Part shown: in pieces, positions 15,477-23,844 of the stretch
Position numbering within the stretch: position 1 is the first letter of the stretch
How the letters are laid out: each line of letters begins with the position of its first letter
Origin: Opitutia bacterium Tous-C4FEB
GTDB taxonomy: Bacteria > Verrucomicrobiota > Verrucomicrobiia > Opitutales > Opitutaceae
Direction: 5' to 3'
Assembly (NCBI GenBank): GCA_002304445.1
Contig: NEVA01000006.1
Coordinates: forward strand, 62,001 to 126,000
Length of the DNA: 64,000 bases
Notes under the pieces: model-generated
Told to the model about the DNA's origin: nothing
What the model saw: only the letters and a program-made list of their open reading frames with translations
Databases searched by the model: none
Translations under genes and position numbers: made by a program

Positions 15477-16649
15477 ATGTCCACGTTCAAACCCGGTGTC
15501 CTGGCTCTCGAAGATGGCAGTGTGTTTCGCGGTCGCGCGTTTGGCGCCGCCGCCGCCATCGCCGGAGAATGTGTCTTCAACACGTCGATGACCGGCTATC
15601 AGGAGATCATCACCGATCCCTCCTATTTTGGCCAGATCGTCACCATGACCGCCGTTCAAGTCGGCAACTATGGCCTCGCCCCCGCCGACGAAGAATCCTC
15701 CGGCCCGAAGTGCGCCGGTTTCGTCATCCGCGAGCTCTCTCCCGTCGTTTCAAACTGGCGCAGCGAAACCTCGCTCGACGCCTACCTCACGAAACACGGC
15801 ATCCCCGGTCTCGCTGAAATCGACACCCGCGCTCTCACCAAGAAACTCCGCGTCGACGGCGCGATGAAGAGCTGCCTCAGCACTCTGCCTCTTTCCGACG
15901 AAGAAGCCGTCGCCCGGGCCCGCGCCTGGCAGGACATGGCCGGCAGCGATTACGTGAAGGACGTGACTTGCAAAGAGCCTTACCTCTGGTCCGCCACCGA
16001 CGCCGGCAACTACAACGCCGCCTACCTGCCGGTCGGCACCACCTTCAACGCCCCCACCCCGCCCGCCAAACGTTTCAAAGTCGCGGCCTTCGATTTCGGG
16101 GCCAAGCACACGATTTTCCGGAAACTTGTCCGCCACGGTTTCGACGTGCAGGTCTTCCCCGCCACCGCCACCGCCGAGCAAGTGCGCGAGCACAAGGTCG
16201 ATGCGGTCTTCCTTTCCAACGGTCCCGGCGACCCCGCGGCGCTGGGCTATGTACACCAAACGGTCTCGGCGCTGCTGCCCGAATTCCCCATCTTCGGCAT
16301 CTGCCTCGGCCATCAGATGCTCACCCACGCCATTGGCGGCACGACGTTCAAACTCAAGTTTGGCCATCGCGGCGGCAACCAGCCCGTAAAGAATTTGGAG
16401 ACCGGCAAAGTCTCCATCACCGCCCAAAATCACGGTTTCGCCACCGATCCCACGAGCCTCGAAAAACACGGCGCCAAAGTCACCGAGGTCAACCTCAACG
16501 ACCAGACCGTCGAGGGCCTGCGGCACACGAAGCTCCCCGTTTTCAGCGTGCAATACCACCCCGAGGCCGCGCCCGGCCCCAACGACGCCGATCCGCTCTT
16601 CACCGATTTCTACCGGATGGTTGAAGCGCGCAAAGCCGGGAAAATCTGA
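15477..16649 (+). CDS. carA: Carbamoyl phosphate synthase small subunit
   Basis: Glutaminase subunit of carbamoyl phosphate synthase, supplying ammonia for pyrimidine and arginine synthesis. The 390-residue length is normal. N-terminal CPSase domain: LEDGSVFRGRAFG, GYQEIITDPSYFGQIV. C-terminal class I glutamine amidotransferase: FLSNGPGDPAALGY, catalytic cysteine in FGICLGHQML, and the His/Glu pair in QYHPEAAPGPNDADPLF. ATG at 15477 is chosen because family sequence (MSTFKPGVLALEDG) begins there. The large subunit gene carB is not in this window. Confidence 0.97.
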   Translation: MSTFKPGVLALEDGSVFRGRAFGAAAAIAGECVFNTSMTGYQEIITDPSYFGQIVTMTAVQVGNYGLAPADEESSGPKCAGFVIRELSPVVSNWRSETSLDAYLTKHGIPGLAEIDTRALTKKLRVDGAMKSCLSTLPLSDEEAVARARAWQDMAGSDYVKDVTCKEPYLWSATDAGNYNAAYLPVGTTFNAPTPPAKRFKVAAFDFGAKHTIFRKLVRHGFDVQVFPATATAEQVREHKVDAVFLSNGPGDPAALGYVHQTVSALLPEFPIFGICLGHQMLTHAIGGTTFKLKFGHRGGNQPVKNLETGKVSITAQNHGFATDPTSLEKHGAKVTEVNLNDQTVEGLRHTKLPVFSVQYHPEAAPGPNDADPLFTDFYRMVEARKAGKI

Positions 16650-16707
16650 AGACGAAGGGCGCTCAACCGCCTCTTTCGTCCTTCCGCGTCCCCGAACTCC
16701 GCGGGCT

Positions 16708-17454
16708 CTACCCGAGCCAACGCTCAAACTTTTCCCCGTCCTCCGGCGTGTCCACGCCGATCGTCGGGTCCTCGGTCAGGTCGCAGGCGATGCTGAACCC
16801 GTTCTCGAGCACGCGGAGCTGCTCCAATCTCTCGATCTGCTCCAAGCGTCCGACCGGCAGTCCTGCAAATTTTTCCAATAGCGCCGCCTTATAGGCATAG
16901 AGCCCGAGGTGCCGGAAACACGGATTCGCCCGCACCCAGGCGTCATCGACCTTGCCCGCCAAATCCCGCGCGTAGGGAATCGACGAGCGGGAAAAATAGA
17001 GCGCCTTCCGCCCGCCCGGCGCGAGCACGACCTTGACCTGATTCGGGTTGGCAAAATCCGCCGCCGTGGTGAACCGCGTGGCCAGCGTCGCCATGTCCGC
17101 CGGACCGGAGATCAACTCCGCCAACGCGCGAATCTGCCGCGCCGAAACCAACGGCTCATCCGCCTGCACGTTGATCACGTAGTCGGCACCGATGCTACGA
17201 TTGGCCTCCGCCAGACGATCCGTGCCACTGGCGTGGTCGCTCCGCGTCATGATCGCCTCAAATCCCGCCGTCGTCACGCATTCCGCCAGAAGCTCATGAT
17301 CCACCGCGAAATACAGCGGCATCTCCGGAGCCTCGCGCGCGATACGTTCGGCCACCCAAAGCAGCAACGGCTTGCCCTTGATCATGTGCAACAACTTGCG
17401 CGGAAAGCGGGTGGACTCGAGTCGACACGGGACGATCAGCGCAATTTTCGGCAT
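16708..17454 (-). CDS. kdsB: 3-deoxy-manno-octulosonate cytidylyltransferase
   Basis: Activates Kdo as CMP-Kdo for lipopolysaccharide inner core synthesis. The 248-residue protein begins [20 protein letters not shown], the nucleotide-binding signature, and contains [14 protein letters not shown] and [15 protein letters not shown], all typical of KdsB. Start ATG at 17454. It diverges from the HPr gene with 84 bases between them, so both promoters lie in that gap. It shows the organism makes a Kdo-containing outer membrane. Confidence 0.96.
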   Translation of the reverse strand: MPKIALIVPCRLESTRFPRKLLHMIKGKPLLLWVAERIAREAPEMPLYFAVDHELLAECVTTAGFEAIMTRSDHASGTDRLAEANRSIGADYVINVQADEPLVSARQIRALAELISGPADMATLATRFTTAADFANPNQVKVVLAPGGRKALYFSRSSIPYARDLAGKVDDAWVRANPCFRHLGLYAYKAALLEKFAGLPVGRLEQIERLEQLRVLENGFSIACDLTEDPTIGVDTPEDGEKFERWLG

Positions 17455-17538
17455 CGGGTGGCACCGTAGCCTCTGGCTTTGGGGTTGCAAGCCGAGGCAA
17501 CCCGCTTGATGTTTATCGGTCTTTCCCGCCACTCAGCC

Positions 17539-17841
17539 ATGAACAATCCTGCCGCCACACCGCCTGCCGCCCAGCCCCTCATCAAGGCGCTGATCGTGCA
17601 GAACAAGATGGGCATTCACGCCCGGCCGGCCGCGATGATCGTCCGGATCACCAACAAGTTCAAAGCCGAGGTTTTCGTCGAAAAAGACGAGGAGCAGGTC
17701 AACGGCAAGAGCATCATGGGGCTCATGATGTTGGCCGCCTGCAAGGGCTCGAAAGTCAAATTCATCGCCACCGGCGAGGACGCACCGCAAATGCTCACCG
17801 AGCTTGAATCGCTTTTCGCAAAGAAATTCGACGAAGCCTGA
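17539..17841 (+). CDS. ptsH: HPr family phosphocarrier protein
   Basis: Phosphocarrier of the phosphotransferase system, 100 residues. The active-site histidine is H27 in MGIHARPAAMIV and the regulatory serine is S58 in NGKSIMGLMML. There is an N-terminal extension of about 12 residues (MNNPAATPPAAQ). No enzyme I or sugar permease lies nearby, so it may serve a regulatory PTS. An intrinsic terminator follows at 17874-17898. Confidence 0.93.
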   Translation: MNNPAATPPAAQPLIKALIVQNKMGIHARPAAMIVRITNKFKAEVFVEKDEEQVNGKSIMGLMMLAACKGSKVKFIATGEDAPQMLTELESLFAKKFDEA

Positions 17842-17873
17842 GCTCCGTCGGCGTTCATTAGGCCGAAAACCAG

Positions 17874-17898
17874 GGCGTCCTTAGCGGGCGCCTTTTTT
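17874..17898 (+). terminator. Intrinsic terminator of ptsH
   Basis: Stem GGCGTCC / GGGCGCC (7 bp with one G-U), loop TTAGC, then six T. It lies 32 bases past the ptsH stop. Confidence 0.85.
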
Positions 17899-17927
17899 GT
17901 GCCCATAACCTTTCGTCCGTCGGCTGC

Positions 17928-18728
17928 CTAAAGCCCGAAAAATGCCCGGGCGTTTCGCGTCGAGACCTCGGCGATCTCTTGAAGCTCTACGCCAAAAAGA
18001 CCGGCCGCATACTCCGCCGTGTGCCTCATCAACGCCGGTTCATTGGGTTTCCCCCGGTGCGGCATCGGGGTCAGAAACGGCGCATCGGTTTCAAGCATGA
18101 GCCGTTGCAAGCCCTGAGCCCGCGCTGCCGCCCGCACATTCTCGGCCGATTTGTAAGTGAGCACCCCGGTGAAAGACCCAAAACCGCCCCGCTTCGTCAG
18201 CTCGGCCATTTCCGCGGCGCCTTCGGTAAAGCAGTGGAAGATCACCCGCTCCCACGCCACTCCGCTCCCATCAATCAACTCAACGCACTCCTGAAACGCT
18301 CCGCGCGAATGCACGACCAGCGGACACCCGAGCCGTCGGGCCAAGTCGAGCTGCACCCGAAATGCCGCCCGCTGCCAGCCCAGAATCTCCGCCGCTTTCG
18401 CCAAATCGTCCTTCGGCAGATGAAACCGATCCAGCCCGCATTCGCCCAGCGCCACCGGCTTCGGCCCGCGCCCAACCCAGAAGTCCTCCATCTGCCCGAC
18501 GGCCTCCGCCCAATTCGCGTCCACCGAACAGGGATGCAGCCCCACCGAATACTTGACCTGGTGACTGTGTTCTCGCGCCAGTTCCCGGTAGACGCCCCAA
18601 TCGTCCGCCGCGGTGCCGATCGCGATCATCTGTTCGACGCCCGCCTCCGCCGCCCGCGCCAACACCGCGGGCAGTTCTCCGCGCGCGGCGAACCCGTCCA
18701 AATGGGTATGCGTATCGATCAATTGCAT
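17928..18728 (-). CDS. tatD: TatD family metal-dependent hydrolase
   Basis: Amidohydrolase-fold protein of 266 residues, usually a DNase or D-aminoacyl-type hydrolase in the cytoplasm. Metal ligands: IDTHTHLDGF near the N-terminus, GECGLDRF, VVHSRGAF, FHCFTEG and ETDAPFLTPMPHRGKPNEP. Start ATG at 18728 (MQLIDTHTHLD). A long gap lies upstream. Symbol given by family; the exact paralog (TatD, YcfH or YjjV type) is not resolved, though the PHRGKPNEP ending suits the YcfH-like group. Confidence 0.9.
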   Translation of the reverse strand: MQLIDTHTHLDGFAARGELPAVLARAAEAGVEQMIAIGTAADDWGVYRELAREHSHQVKYSVGLHPCSVDANWAEAVGQMEDFWVGRGPKPVALGECGLDRFHLPKDDLAKAAEILGWQRAAFRVQLDLARRLGCPLVVHSRGAFQECVELIDGSGVAWERVIFHCFTEGAAEMAELTKRGGFGSFTGVLTYKSAENVRAAARAQGLQRLMLETDAPFLTPMPHRGKPNEPALMRHTAEYAAGLFGVELQEIAEVSTRNARAFFGL

Positions 18729-19245
18729 GACCTCCACAACGTGCCGCCCGCGGAGCGCGGCGCAATCTTGCAGTCCTGACCGAGTCCTTGCCCCGGGCGC
18801 AAATCCCCTCGGCCAAATCGAAAAAAAGCTGATAAGAATCCAAACTCACATGCCCACCGAAAGCGCGCCCGCACACGTGCGCGTGCGGGCCACCGCCGCT
18901 CAATGTGCCCGAGAGCGACGCTTGCCGACTCCCGCTTTGCCAAGCAGCCCAACGTTGCCGAGCTGACCCGTTAAGACCCTCTCCAGCCCGGGCTGAACGT
19001 CAGCTTTCTTTGGCTCCCCTTTTTGCCATCGGCTCCAGCAGAGCGATCGCACCCGCAAAATCTTTCTTCTGTCGCAGCGACCGCTGCCGTCGCCCCGTCC
19101 GCAACCTTGGCCCAGGCCGCACGGATCGAAAATCCAAACATCAGAATCAATGGGTAGGTTCCGGTCCCGCCACTCTAGCCGAAACCGCCCGGCCAACGCC
19201 TGTGCCGGAAGTCACGGCTACAACCATGATTTTCCGCAACTGCAC
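18729..19245. other. Gap of about 517 bases without a convincing gene
   Basis: No frame here has a recognisable protein. One visible structure is a hairpin GCCCGCAC / GTGCGGGC with an 8-base loop at 18867-18890, about 140 bases upstream of tatD. A minus-strand frame at 18900-19196 reads as arginine/glycine-rich sequence and is not supported. The region may carry the tatD promoter and the 3' end of the operon that stops at 19246. Confidence 0.4.
18867..18890. repeat. 8-bp-stem hairpin upstream of tatD
   Basis: GCCCGCAC and GTGCGGGC flank ACGTGCGC. No U-tract on either strand. Could be a REP-like hairpin or a protein binding site. Confidence 0.4.
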
Positions 19246-19494
19246 TCACACTTTCGCCGCGTTGTCGCACACGTAGTGCACCATGCTCCGGCGGTAATTG
19301 TAGGCCCGCAAGGCCGCGTCTTTCGCTCCGTCGCGCGACTTGATCAGGTGCCGGGTGTTGGCCAGCGCCGCCGCATCCTCCGACGCGACAATCGCGGCGA
19401 TGCAAACCATGGCCTCGGCGCGCGCATCGAGTCGGCTCGATGGAAATAGGGTGTGCGTGGCGAGCCAGCGGACAGTGGATTGCAGCGGATTCAT
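19246..19494 (-). CDS. Small hypothetical protein, last gene of a coupled operon
   Basis: Not recognised. An 82-residue, mostly helical and alanine-rich protein (MNPLQSTVRWLATHTLF start, MVHYVCDNAAKV end). No signal or membrane helix is clear. Its ATG (19494-19492) overlaps the stop of the preceding gene by four bases (ATGA), so it is translationally coupled. Confidence 0.6.
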   Translation of the reverse strand: MNPLQSTVRWLATHTLFPSSRLDARAEAMVCIAAIVASEDAAALANTRHLIKSRDGAKDAALRAYNYRRSMVHYVCDNAAKV

Positions 19495-20030
19495 AACGAT
19501 GAGTCGGACATTAAGACTTTTACCTCCATCCGCGCAAGCCGCTGCAAGTTTCTCCGCTCCGCCCGCACCGGCCACCAGTCGTAGAGATAAATCTCAAGCG
19601 GACGCCACATCGCCACCCAACCCACGATGGAGAGACTCTCGCGAACGATTTCCAGCACTGTTCCATGCGGCTCCAGCGCGATCCATTGCGCGACAATCAA
19701 GCACCCGGCCAGAAAAACCAACCCCACCACGAGGCTGAGCCGGCCCCGGCGCATCAGTTGCAAAAACTCCCGCTGCTTGTGCTCCGCCCGGTGACAGAAA
19801 TACGCCCGCACCGCCGCCGGCACGTCCATCGTTGTCGCCGGCGGCGTCGCCACATGGATCACCAGCGCGAGTTCGCGGTGCTTCGGAATCTCCGCCGCCC
19901 AGCTCTCGATGAACTCCTCCGCCTTGGCATCGAGATCGCGTTCCAAAAACGGCGACGGATCCAGCGAGTTGAACAACTGCGCGATCTCCCGCAGCCGCAA
20001 TTCGATCACCGTCGGATTCTCCGCGTTCAT
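19491..20030 (-). CDS. Conserved hypothetical protein with two membrane helices
   Basis: A 179-residue protein. The N-terminal half (ELRLREIAQLFNSLDPSPFLERDLDAKAEEFIESWA) looks cytoplasmic and ends in VIHVATPP. Two hydrophobic segments follow: about residues 100-117 (LSLVVGLVFLAGCLIVAQW) and 131-150 (SLSIVGWVAMWRPLEIYLYDWW). A basic tail RAERRNLQRLARMEVKVL closes it. The RPLEIYLYDWWPVR segment resembles a motif of uncharacterised bacterial membrane proteins. Four-base overlaps on both sides tie it to the ArsC-like gene and the 82-residue gene. Function unknown. Confidence 0.75.
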   Translation of the reverse strand: MNAENPTVIELRLREIAQLFNSLDPSPFLERDLDAKAEEFIESWAAEIPKHRELALVIHVATPPATTMDVPAAVRAYFCHRAEHKQREFLQLMRRGRLSLVVGLVFLAGCLIVAQWIALEPHGTVLEIVRESLSIVGWVAMWRPLEIYLYDWWPVRAERRNLQRLARMEVKVLMSDSSL

Positions 20031-20395
20031 TTGCCCTCCAGTCGCGCCGCCCAGACGGCTTCGTTAAAACCCACCAAACCCAGACCGTCGGCTCCGAGCA
20101 AAAAAGGGCGTTTCACCAGATTTCCGTTGCCCGCAAGCAACGCCAGCGCGGCCGTCTCCGTCATCGCCGGCAACTTCTCGCCCAATCCTTGCGCCCGGTA
20201 GTCGAGGCCCGAGGTGTTGAAAAGCTTCCGCAGCTCACCGCCCTGCGCCGCGAGCATTCGCCTCAACTCAGCCCCGCTTGGCGGCGTCTCGCGGATCGGC
20301 TTCTCGACAAAGTCCAGCCCGCGGCCGCGCAGCCACGTCACGGCGCGCCGGCAGCTGTCGCAGTTCGAATAGGTGTAGACGGTGAGGGTGCTCAT
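20027..20395 (-). CDS. ArsC/Spx-family thioredoxin-fold protein
   Basis: A 122-residue ArsC-like protein (arsenate reductase / Spx / YffB superfamily). The CxxC motif is in TYSNCDSCRRAVTWL near residues 9-13. LRGRGLDFVEKPIRETPPS and LVKRPFLL are typical, the latter holding the family arginine. Without other ars genes nearby, a general thiol-redox role is as likely as arsenate reduction. Start ATG at 20395 overlaps the stop of the upstream gene by four bases. Confidence 0.85.
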   Translation of the reverse strand: MSTLTVYTYSNCDSCRRAVTWLRGRGLDFVEKPIRETPPSGAELRRMLAAQGGELRKLFNTSGLDYRAQGLGEKLPAMTETAALALLAGNGNLVKRPFLLGADGLGLVGFNEAVWAARLEGK

Positions 20396-21897
20396 TTCAC
20401 CCAACTCGGGTCTTGGACGACAAACTGCCAACGCTCCCGAAAGGTTCCGAGCTCGCCGTAAAACCGCAGCATATCCCCGGCTTGGTGGTCCTCCCGCAGC
20501 TTGGCCAGCAGCGCGGGATCGTGACTGTAAACATCATAGGTCTCCCCCATGAACTCGACACTGAGGCGCTTGGCCTTCCCCACTTTGCCTTCCACGCGGA
20601 AAAGTTTTCCTTTGAAGGCGTCGGAGCGGATGCTCTGGTCCGCCGGAATCTGCGCTGCCTTGAGCGCGGTCTTTTCCACGTCGACTCCGGCATAATCGAT
20701 CTTCACCACCGCCACCGTCGCCGGCTCCGTCGAGGCGTTCTTCAGCGGCAGGTACTTGTCCGCCCGCCCGTCCGGCACGGTCACGAATCGCGCGTAGATC
20801 GGAAAATGATCCGAGAACCCCGAGCCGGTCGCGCCGTCACCCGACCAGCGCACCGGCAATCCTTTCGCATCGGCGTTCATCCCGGGAGTTTTAGCCACCG
20901 CAAACGAGTTGTCCGCGTATTGCACCCCGCGGAAGTCATAGAGTCCGCGGCTCACGATCAAGTGCATCAACGTGCCCCATTCCCCGCGGAACGTGTCGCT
21001 CCCGCGTTGCTCCGCCGGCAGTTCATACCAGAGATTATAGAGATCACGCGTCGTCCCACGCACCGCGAGTTCGTTGCCTTGCGACCCAAGCACGTCGTTG
21101 ATGCCGGTCTGCTTCATCGTCTTCGCGTAACGCCGGCTGTGATTGTATTGGGAATTGAGATCCCCGCCCACGATCACATCGGCATGCGGGTCTTCTTTGA
21201 GAATATCCGTCAGTCGCGTGCGCAACGTGCGCGCGTTTTCGATGCGGTCTTTTTCCGTCGCCGGATCGCTCGCGCCCGACTTCCAGTGATTGTTGAAAAG
21301 ATAGAGCGGCGCACCATCCACCTCGATAAGCACCTCCTGCACCGCGCGGGCGTTGGCCGTCGCATAGGACCGCGCGTGCTTCACGGGAAACCGCGTAAAC
21401 ACGACGCACTTCTGCTCCAGTTTTCGCTCGGGCGCATCCTTCGGCGCGACCACCGCCGGCACTTCGACAAAATAACCCGTCATCCCCCGGTCGGCCAAGG
21501 TCTTCAACAGGAGCGCCTCCGAAGGGAGGTCGGCGATTTCAGCGTTAAACTTCGCCCCGAGCATCGCGTCGATCTTCACCCCCGCGTAGCGCGCCAAAAT
21601 TTCCGCATAGTTCGGTGCCGCCTTGCCGGGTGTAAAATCCGCCTCCAATTCCTGAAACAGGATCACATCGGGTCCGCGCCCACCTTCGAATTGCGCCAAA
21701 ACTTTGGCGATGTTGTTCAACTTCGTCAGCACATGGGTCTTGGAGTAACGCGCCGGCTGATAGTCCTCAAAGGTCGCCACACCGTCCGCGTCGTGGAGAT
21801 TCTCCACGTTGTAAACCATCACCATAAACGGCCGCGCTTGCGCCGCCGCCACGGCCAACACGAGCAGGCCAAAAAACAACCGGATAACATTTCGCAT
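20392..21897 (-). CDS. Secreted endonuclease/exonuclease/phosphatase family protein
   Basis: A 501-residue protein with a signal peptide (MRNVIRLFFGLLVLAVAAAQA). The metal-dependent EEP fold is clear: VMVYNVENLHD, ILFQELEAD, VIVGGDLNSQYN and FSDHFPIYAR, holding the Asn/Glu/Asp/His ligands. Roughly 150 extra C-terminal residues follow, which look like a beta-sandwich or OB-type domain (KLFRVEGKVGKAKRLSVEFMGETYDVYSHD). Likely an extracytoplasmic nuclease or phosphodiesterase. It is the first gene of a four-gene operon with ATGA overlaps. Confidence 0.88.
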   Translation of the reverse strand: MRNVIRLFFGLLVLAVAAAQARPFMVMVYNVENLHDADGVATFEDYQPARYSKTHVLTKLNNIAKVLAQFEGGRGPDVILFQELEADFTPGKAAPNYAEILARYAGVKIDAMLGAKFNAEIADLPSEALLLKTLADRGMTGYFVEVPAVVAPKDAPERKLEQKCVVFTRFPVKHARSYATANARAVQEVLIEVDGAPLYLFNNHWKSGASDPATEKDRIENARTLRTRLTDILKEDPHADVIVGGDLNSQYNHSRRYAKTMKQTGINDVLGSQGNELAVRGTTRDLYNLWYELPAEQRGSDTFRGEWGTLMHLIVSRGLYDFRGVQYADNSFAVAKTPGMNADAKGLPVRWSGDGATGSGFSDHFPIYARFVTVPDGRADKYLPLKNASTEPATVAVVKIDYAGVDVEKTALKAAQIPADQSIRSDAFKGKLFRVEGKVGKAKRLSVEFMGETYDVYSHDPALLAKLREDHQAGDMLRFYGELGTFRERWQFVVQDPSWVK

Positions 21898-21992
21898 CCG
21901 AACAACGTGAGCCGTCACCCCGCGCCGCGCAACTCCCGGCTCCGCCCCCGGCCATTGACGCCGTGGGCCGCGAAAATTCATGCTCCCCTTCC

Positions 21993-22784
21993 ATGTCTCT
22001 GATTCTCGACGTTTCCGGCCTCCGCGTGACGCGCGGCGACACCGTCATCCTCCACGGTCTCGACTGGCGGGTGCGCCGCGGCGAACACTGGACGATCCTC
22101 GGGGCCAACGGTTGCGGCAAAACCACCCTGCTCAAGACCCTCCTCGGTTACCTCTCACCCACCGGCGGCGACATCGCCGTCCTCGGCCAACGCTACGGCG
22201 AAACCGATTGGCGCGACCTCCGCCTTAAACTCGGTATCGTCACCAGCGCGCTCCAAGCCAGCGTGCCCGCCGCCGAGCCTGCGATCGAAACTGTCGTCAG
22301 CGGCCGCTACGCCCAACTCGATCTCTGGCTGACGCCGACCCGAGCCGACCTCCTCGCCGCGAAAAAACTCCTCCGCCTGCTCGGGGCCACCCGTCTCATC
22401 AATCGCGAGTGGCAGTTTCTCTCCCAAGGCGAGCGCCAGCGTATCCTCATCGCCCGCGCTCTCATGGCTCGCCCGCGGCTGCTCATTCTCGACGAGCCTT
22501 GCGCCGGCTTGGATCCCGTCGCCCGTGAAGAGTTTCTCCGCTTTCTGCAAAAACTCTCCGGCCGGAAAAACTGCCCCGCCCTCGTCTTGGTCACGCACCA
22601 CGTCGAAGAAATTCTGCCCTGCTTCACCCACGCGCTCTTGCTCCGTGCCGGCCGCGTGGTCGCCGCCGGCCCCCGTGCCACCACGCTCACGACCGCCCGA
22701 CTCGCCGCCACCTTTGGCGCGCCGCTCCGATTGCGCCGCCGCCAAGGCCGCTATGCCCTCGGCTGGGTCGCCGACCGCGCGTGA
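21993..22784 (+). CDS. ABC transporter ATP-binding protein
   Basis: A 263-residue ATPase. Walker A GANGCGKTT (about residues 36-44), signature LSQGERQRI, Walker B RLLILDEPCAGLD and switch histidine VTHHVEE are all intact. Start ATG at 21993. No permease subunit follows; instead a small membrane protein begins with GTG overlapping the stop. It resembles the ModF/YlmA-like stand-alone ATPases, so partners may be elsewhere or it may not be a transporter. Confidence 0.9.
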   Translation: MSLILDVSGLRVTRGDTVILHGLDWRVRRGEHWTILGANGCGKTTLLKTLLGYLSPTGGDIAVLGQRYGETDWRDLRLKLGIVTSALQASVPAAEPAIETVVSGRYAQLDLWLTPTRADLLAAKKLLRLLGATRLINREWQFLSQGERQRILIARALMARPRLLILDEPCAGLDPVAREEFLRFLQKLSGRKNCPALVLVTHHVEEILPCFTHALLLRAGRVVAAGPRATTLTTARLAATFGAPLRLRRRQGRYALGWVADRA

Positions 22785-23002
22785 ATCCACTCGCCGAATC
22801 CATCGAGACTCTCGGCCTCGCCGGCCCGTGGACTTACCTTGCTCTGTTCCTCGCCGCCTCGCTCCTGATGATTTGGCGCTTCGAGGCGCTGCTCCGACAA
22901 TTCGTATCCTCCAGCGCCATGCACCCGTCGCATCACTCCAAACATAGTATCTCCCCGAAAGCTCCCGACGGCCGCGGGTTTTCAAAACCTCAATTCAGCT
23001 AA
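22781..23002 (+). CDS. Small single-pass membrane protein coupled to the ABC ATPase
   Basis: A 73-residue frame starting with GTG at 22781, overlapping the ATPase stop (GTGA). One membrane helix at about residues 14-36 (PWTYLALFLAASLLMIWRFE). The second half (HPSHHSKHSISPKAPDGRGF) is low complexity and may be a poorly conserved tail. The overlap supports translation, but no family is known. Confidence 0.5.
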   Translation: MNPLAESIETLGLAGPWTYLALFLAASLLMIWRFEALLRQFVSSSAMHPSHHSKHSISPKAPDGRGFSKPQFS

Positions 23003-23014
23003 CTCACCCATCTT

Positions 23015-23824
23015 ATGAAAAGTCGTCCCCTCGCTTCCAAGCTCCTCGCCTTAATCCTCCTCGGGGCTCTCGCACCAGTCGTCGCCATCGCCGCCCCGTC
23101 CACCGCCGCCAAAGCCGATATCGTCGACACCGCCGTCGCCGCCGGCTCGTTTAAGACGCTCGCCGCCGCCCTCACCGCCGCCGATCTCGTCGGCGCGCTC
23201 AAAAGCGCGGGACCGTTCACCGTCTTCGCCCCCACCGACGCCGCTTTCGCCAAACTGCCCAAGGGCACGCTTGAGTCGCTCCTTCAGCCCGAGAACAAAG
23301 CCCAACTCGTCGCGATCCTCAAACTTCACGTCATCGCCGCGCGCATCCCGCTTTCCACCGCCCTTGAAAAAGGCAGCGCGAAAACACTCGCCGACGAAAC
23401 CGTCGCCATCGCCTTCAAAGACGGTTCCGTCCGCGTCAACGGCGCCAAGCTCACCGCCGCCGATATCAACACGAGCAACGGCGTGATCCACGTCATCGAC
23501 ACCGTTCTTTTGCCCGAGAAAAAAGCCGTCGCCACCGCGGCCATGGTCGGCGGATCACCCGTCCGCCTGATCGCCCTCGCCATCGAACGCGGCGTCCCGC
23601 TCTTCAACGACGGCCAACCCGCCGCTTGCGCCGCCATCTACGAAGTGACCGCCGAATCTCTCATCGCCTTCGCCCAACTCCCGGCCGCAGCGAACCAAAT
23701 CCTCCGCACCGCGCTCGCCGAGTCGGCCAAAAACCCCGACCCCACCGAGCGCGCTTGGACGCTCCGCCGCGCCCTCGACCGCACCCTCGCCGCCGTCGAA
23801 CCCCTCCACCCCGCGCCACGCTGA
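23015..23824 (+). CDS. Secreted fasciclin (FAS1) domain protein
   Basis: A 269-residue protein with signal peptide (LLALILLGALAPVVAIAAPS). One FAS1 domain covers about residues 34-168: SFKTLAAALTAADLVGAL, GPFTVFAPTDAAFAKLP (FAS1 H1 box) and NGVIHVIDTVLLPE (H2 box). A separate C-terminal part of about 90 residues is helical and holds the only cysteine. FAS1 proteins act in adhesion or surface interaction. The gene ends 21 bases before hrpA on the opposite strand. Confidence 0.9.
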   Translation: MKSRPLASKLLALILLGALAPVVAIAAPSTAAKADIVDTAVAAGSFKTLAAALTAADLVGALKSAGPFTVFAPTDAAFAKLPKGTLESLLQPENKAQLVAILKLHVIAARIPLSTALEKGSAKTLADETVAIAFKDGSVRVNGAKLTAADINTSNGVIHVIDTVLLPEKKAVATAAMVGGSPVRLIALAIERGVPLFNDGQPAACAAIYEVTAESLIAFAQLPAAANQILRTALAESAKNPDPTERAWTLRRALDRTLAAVEPLHPAPR

Positions 23825-23844
23825 TCGTCGCTGCCGCCGCCGAG

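Noticed and set aside
18900-19196. 98-codon minus-strand frame in the gap before tatD
   Set aside because: Glycine/arginine/tryptophan-rich with no family likeness or good ribosome site.
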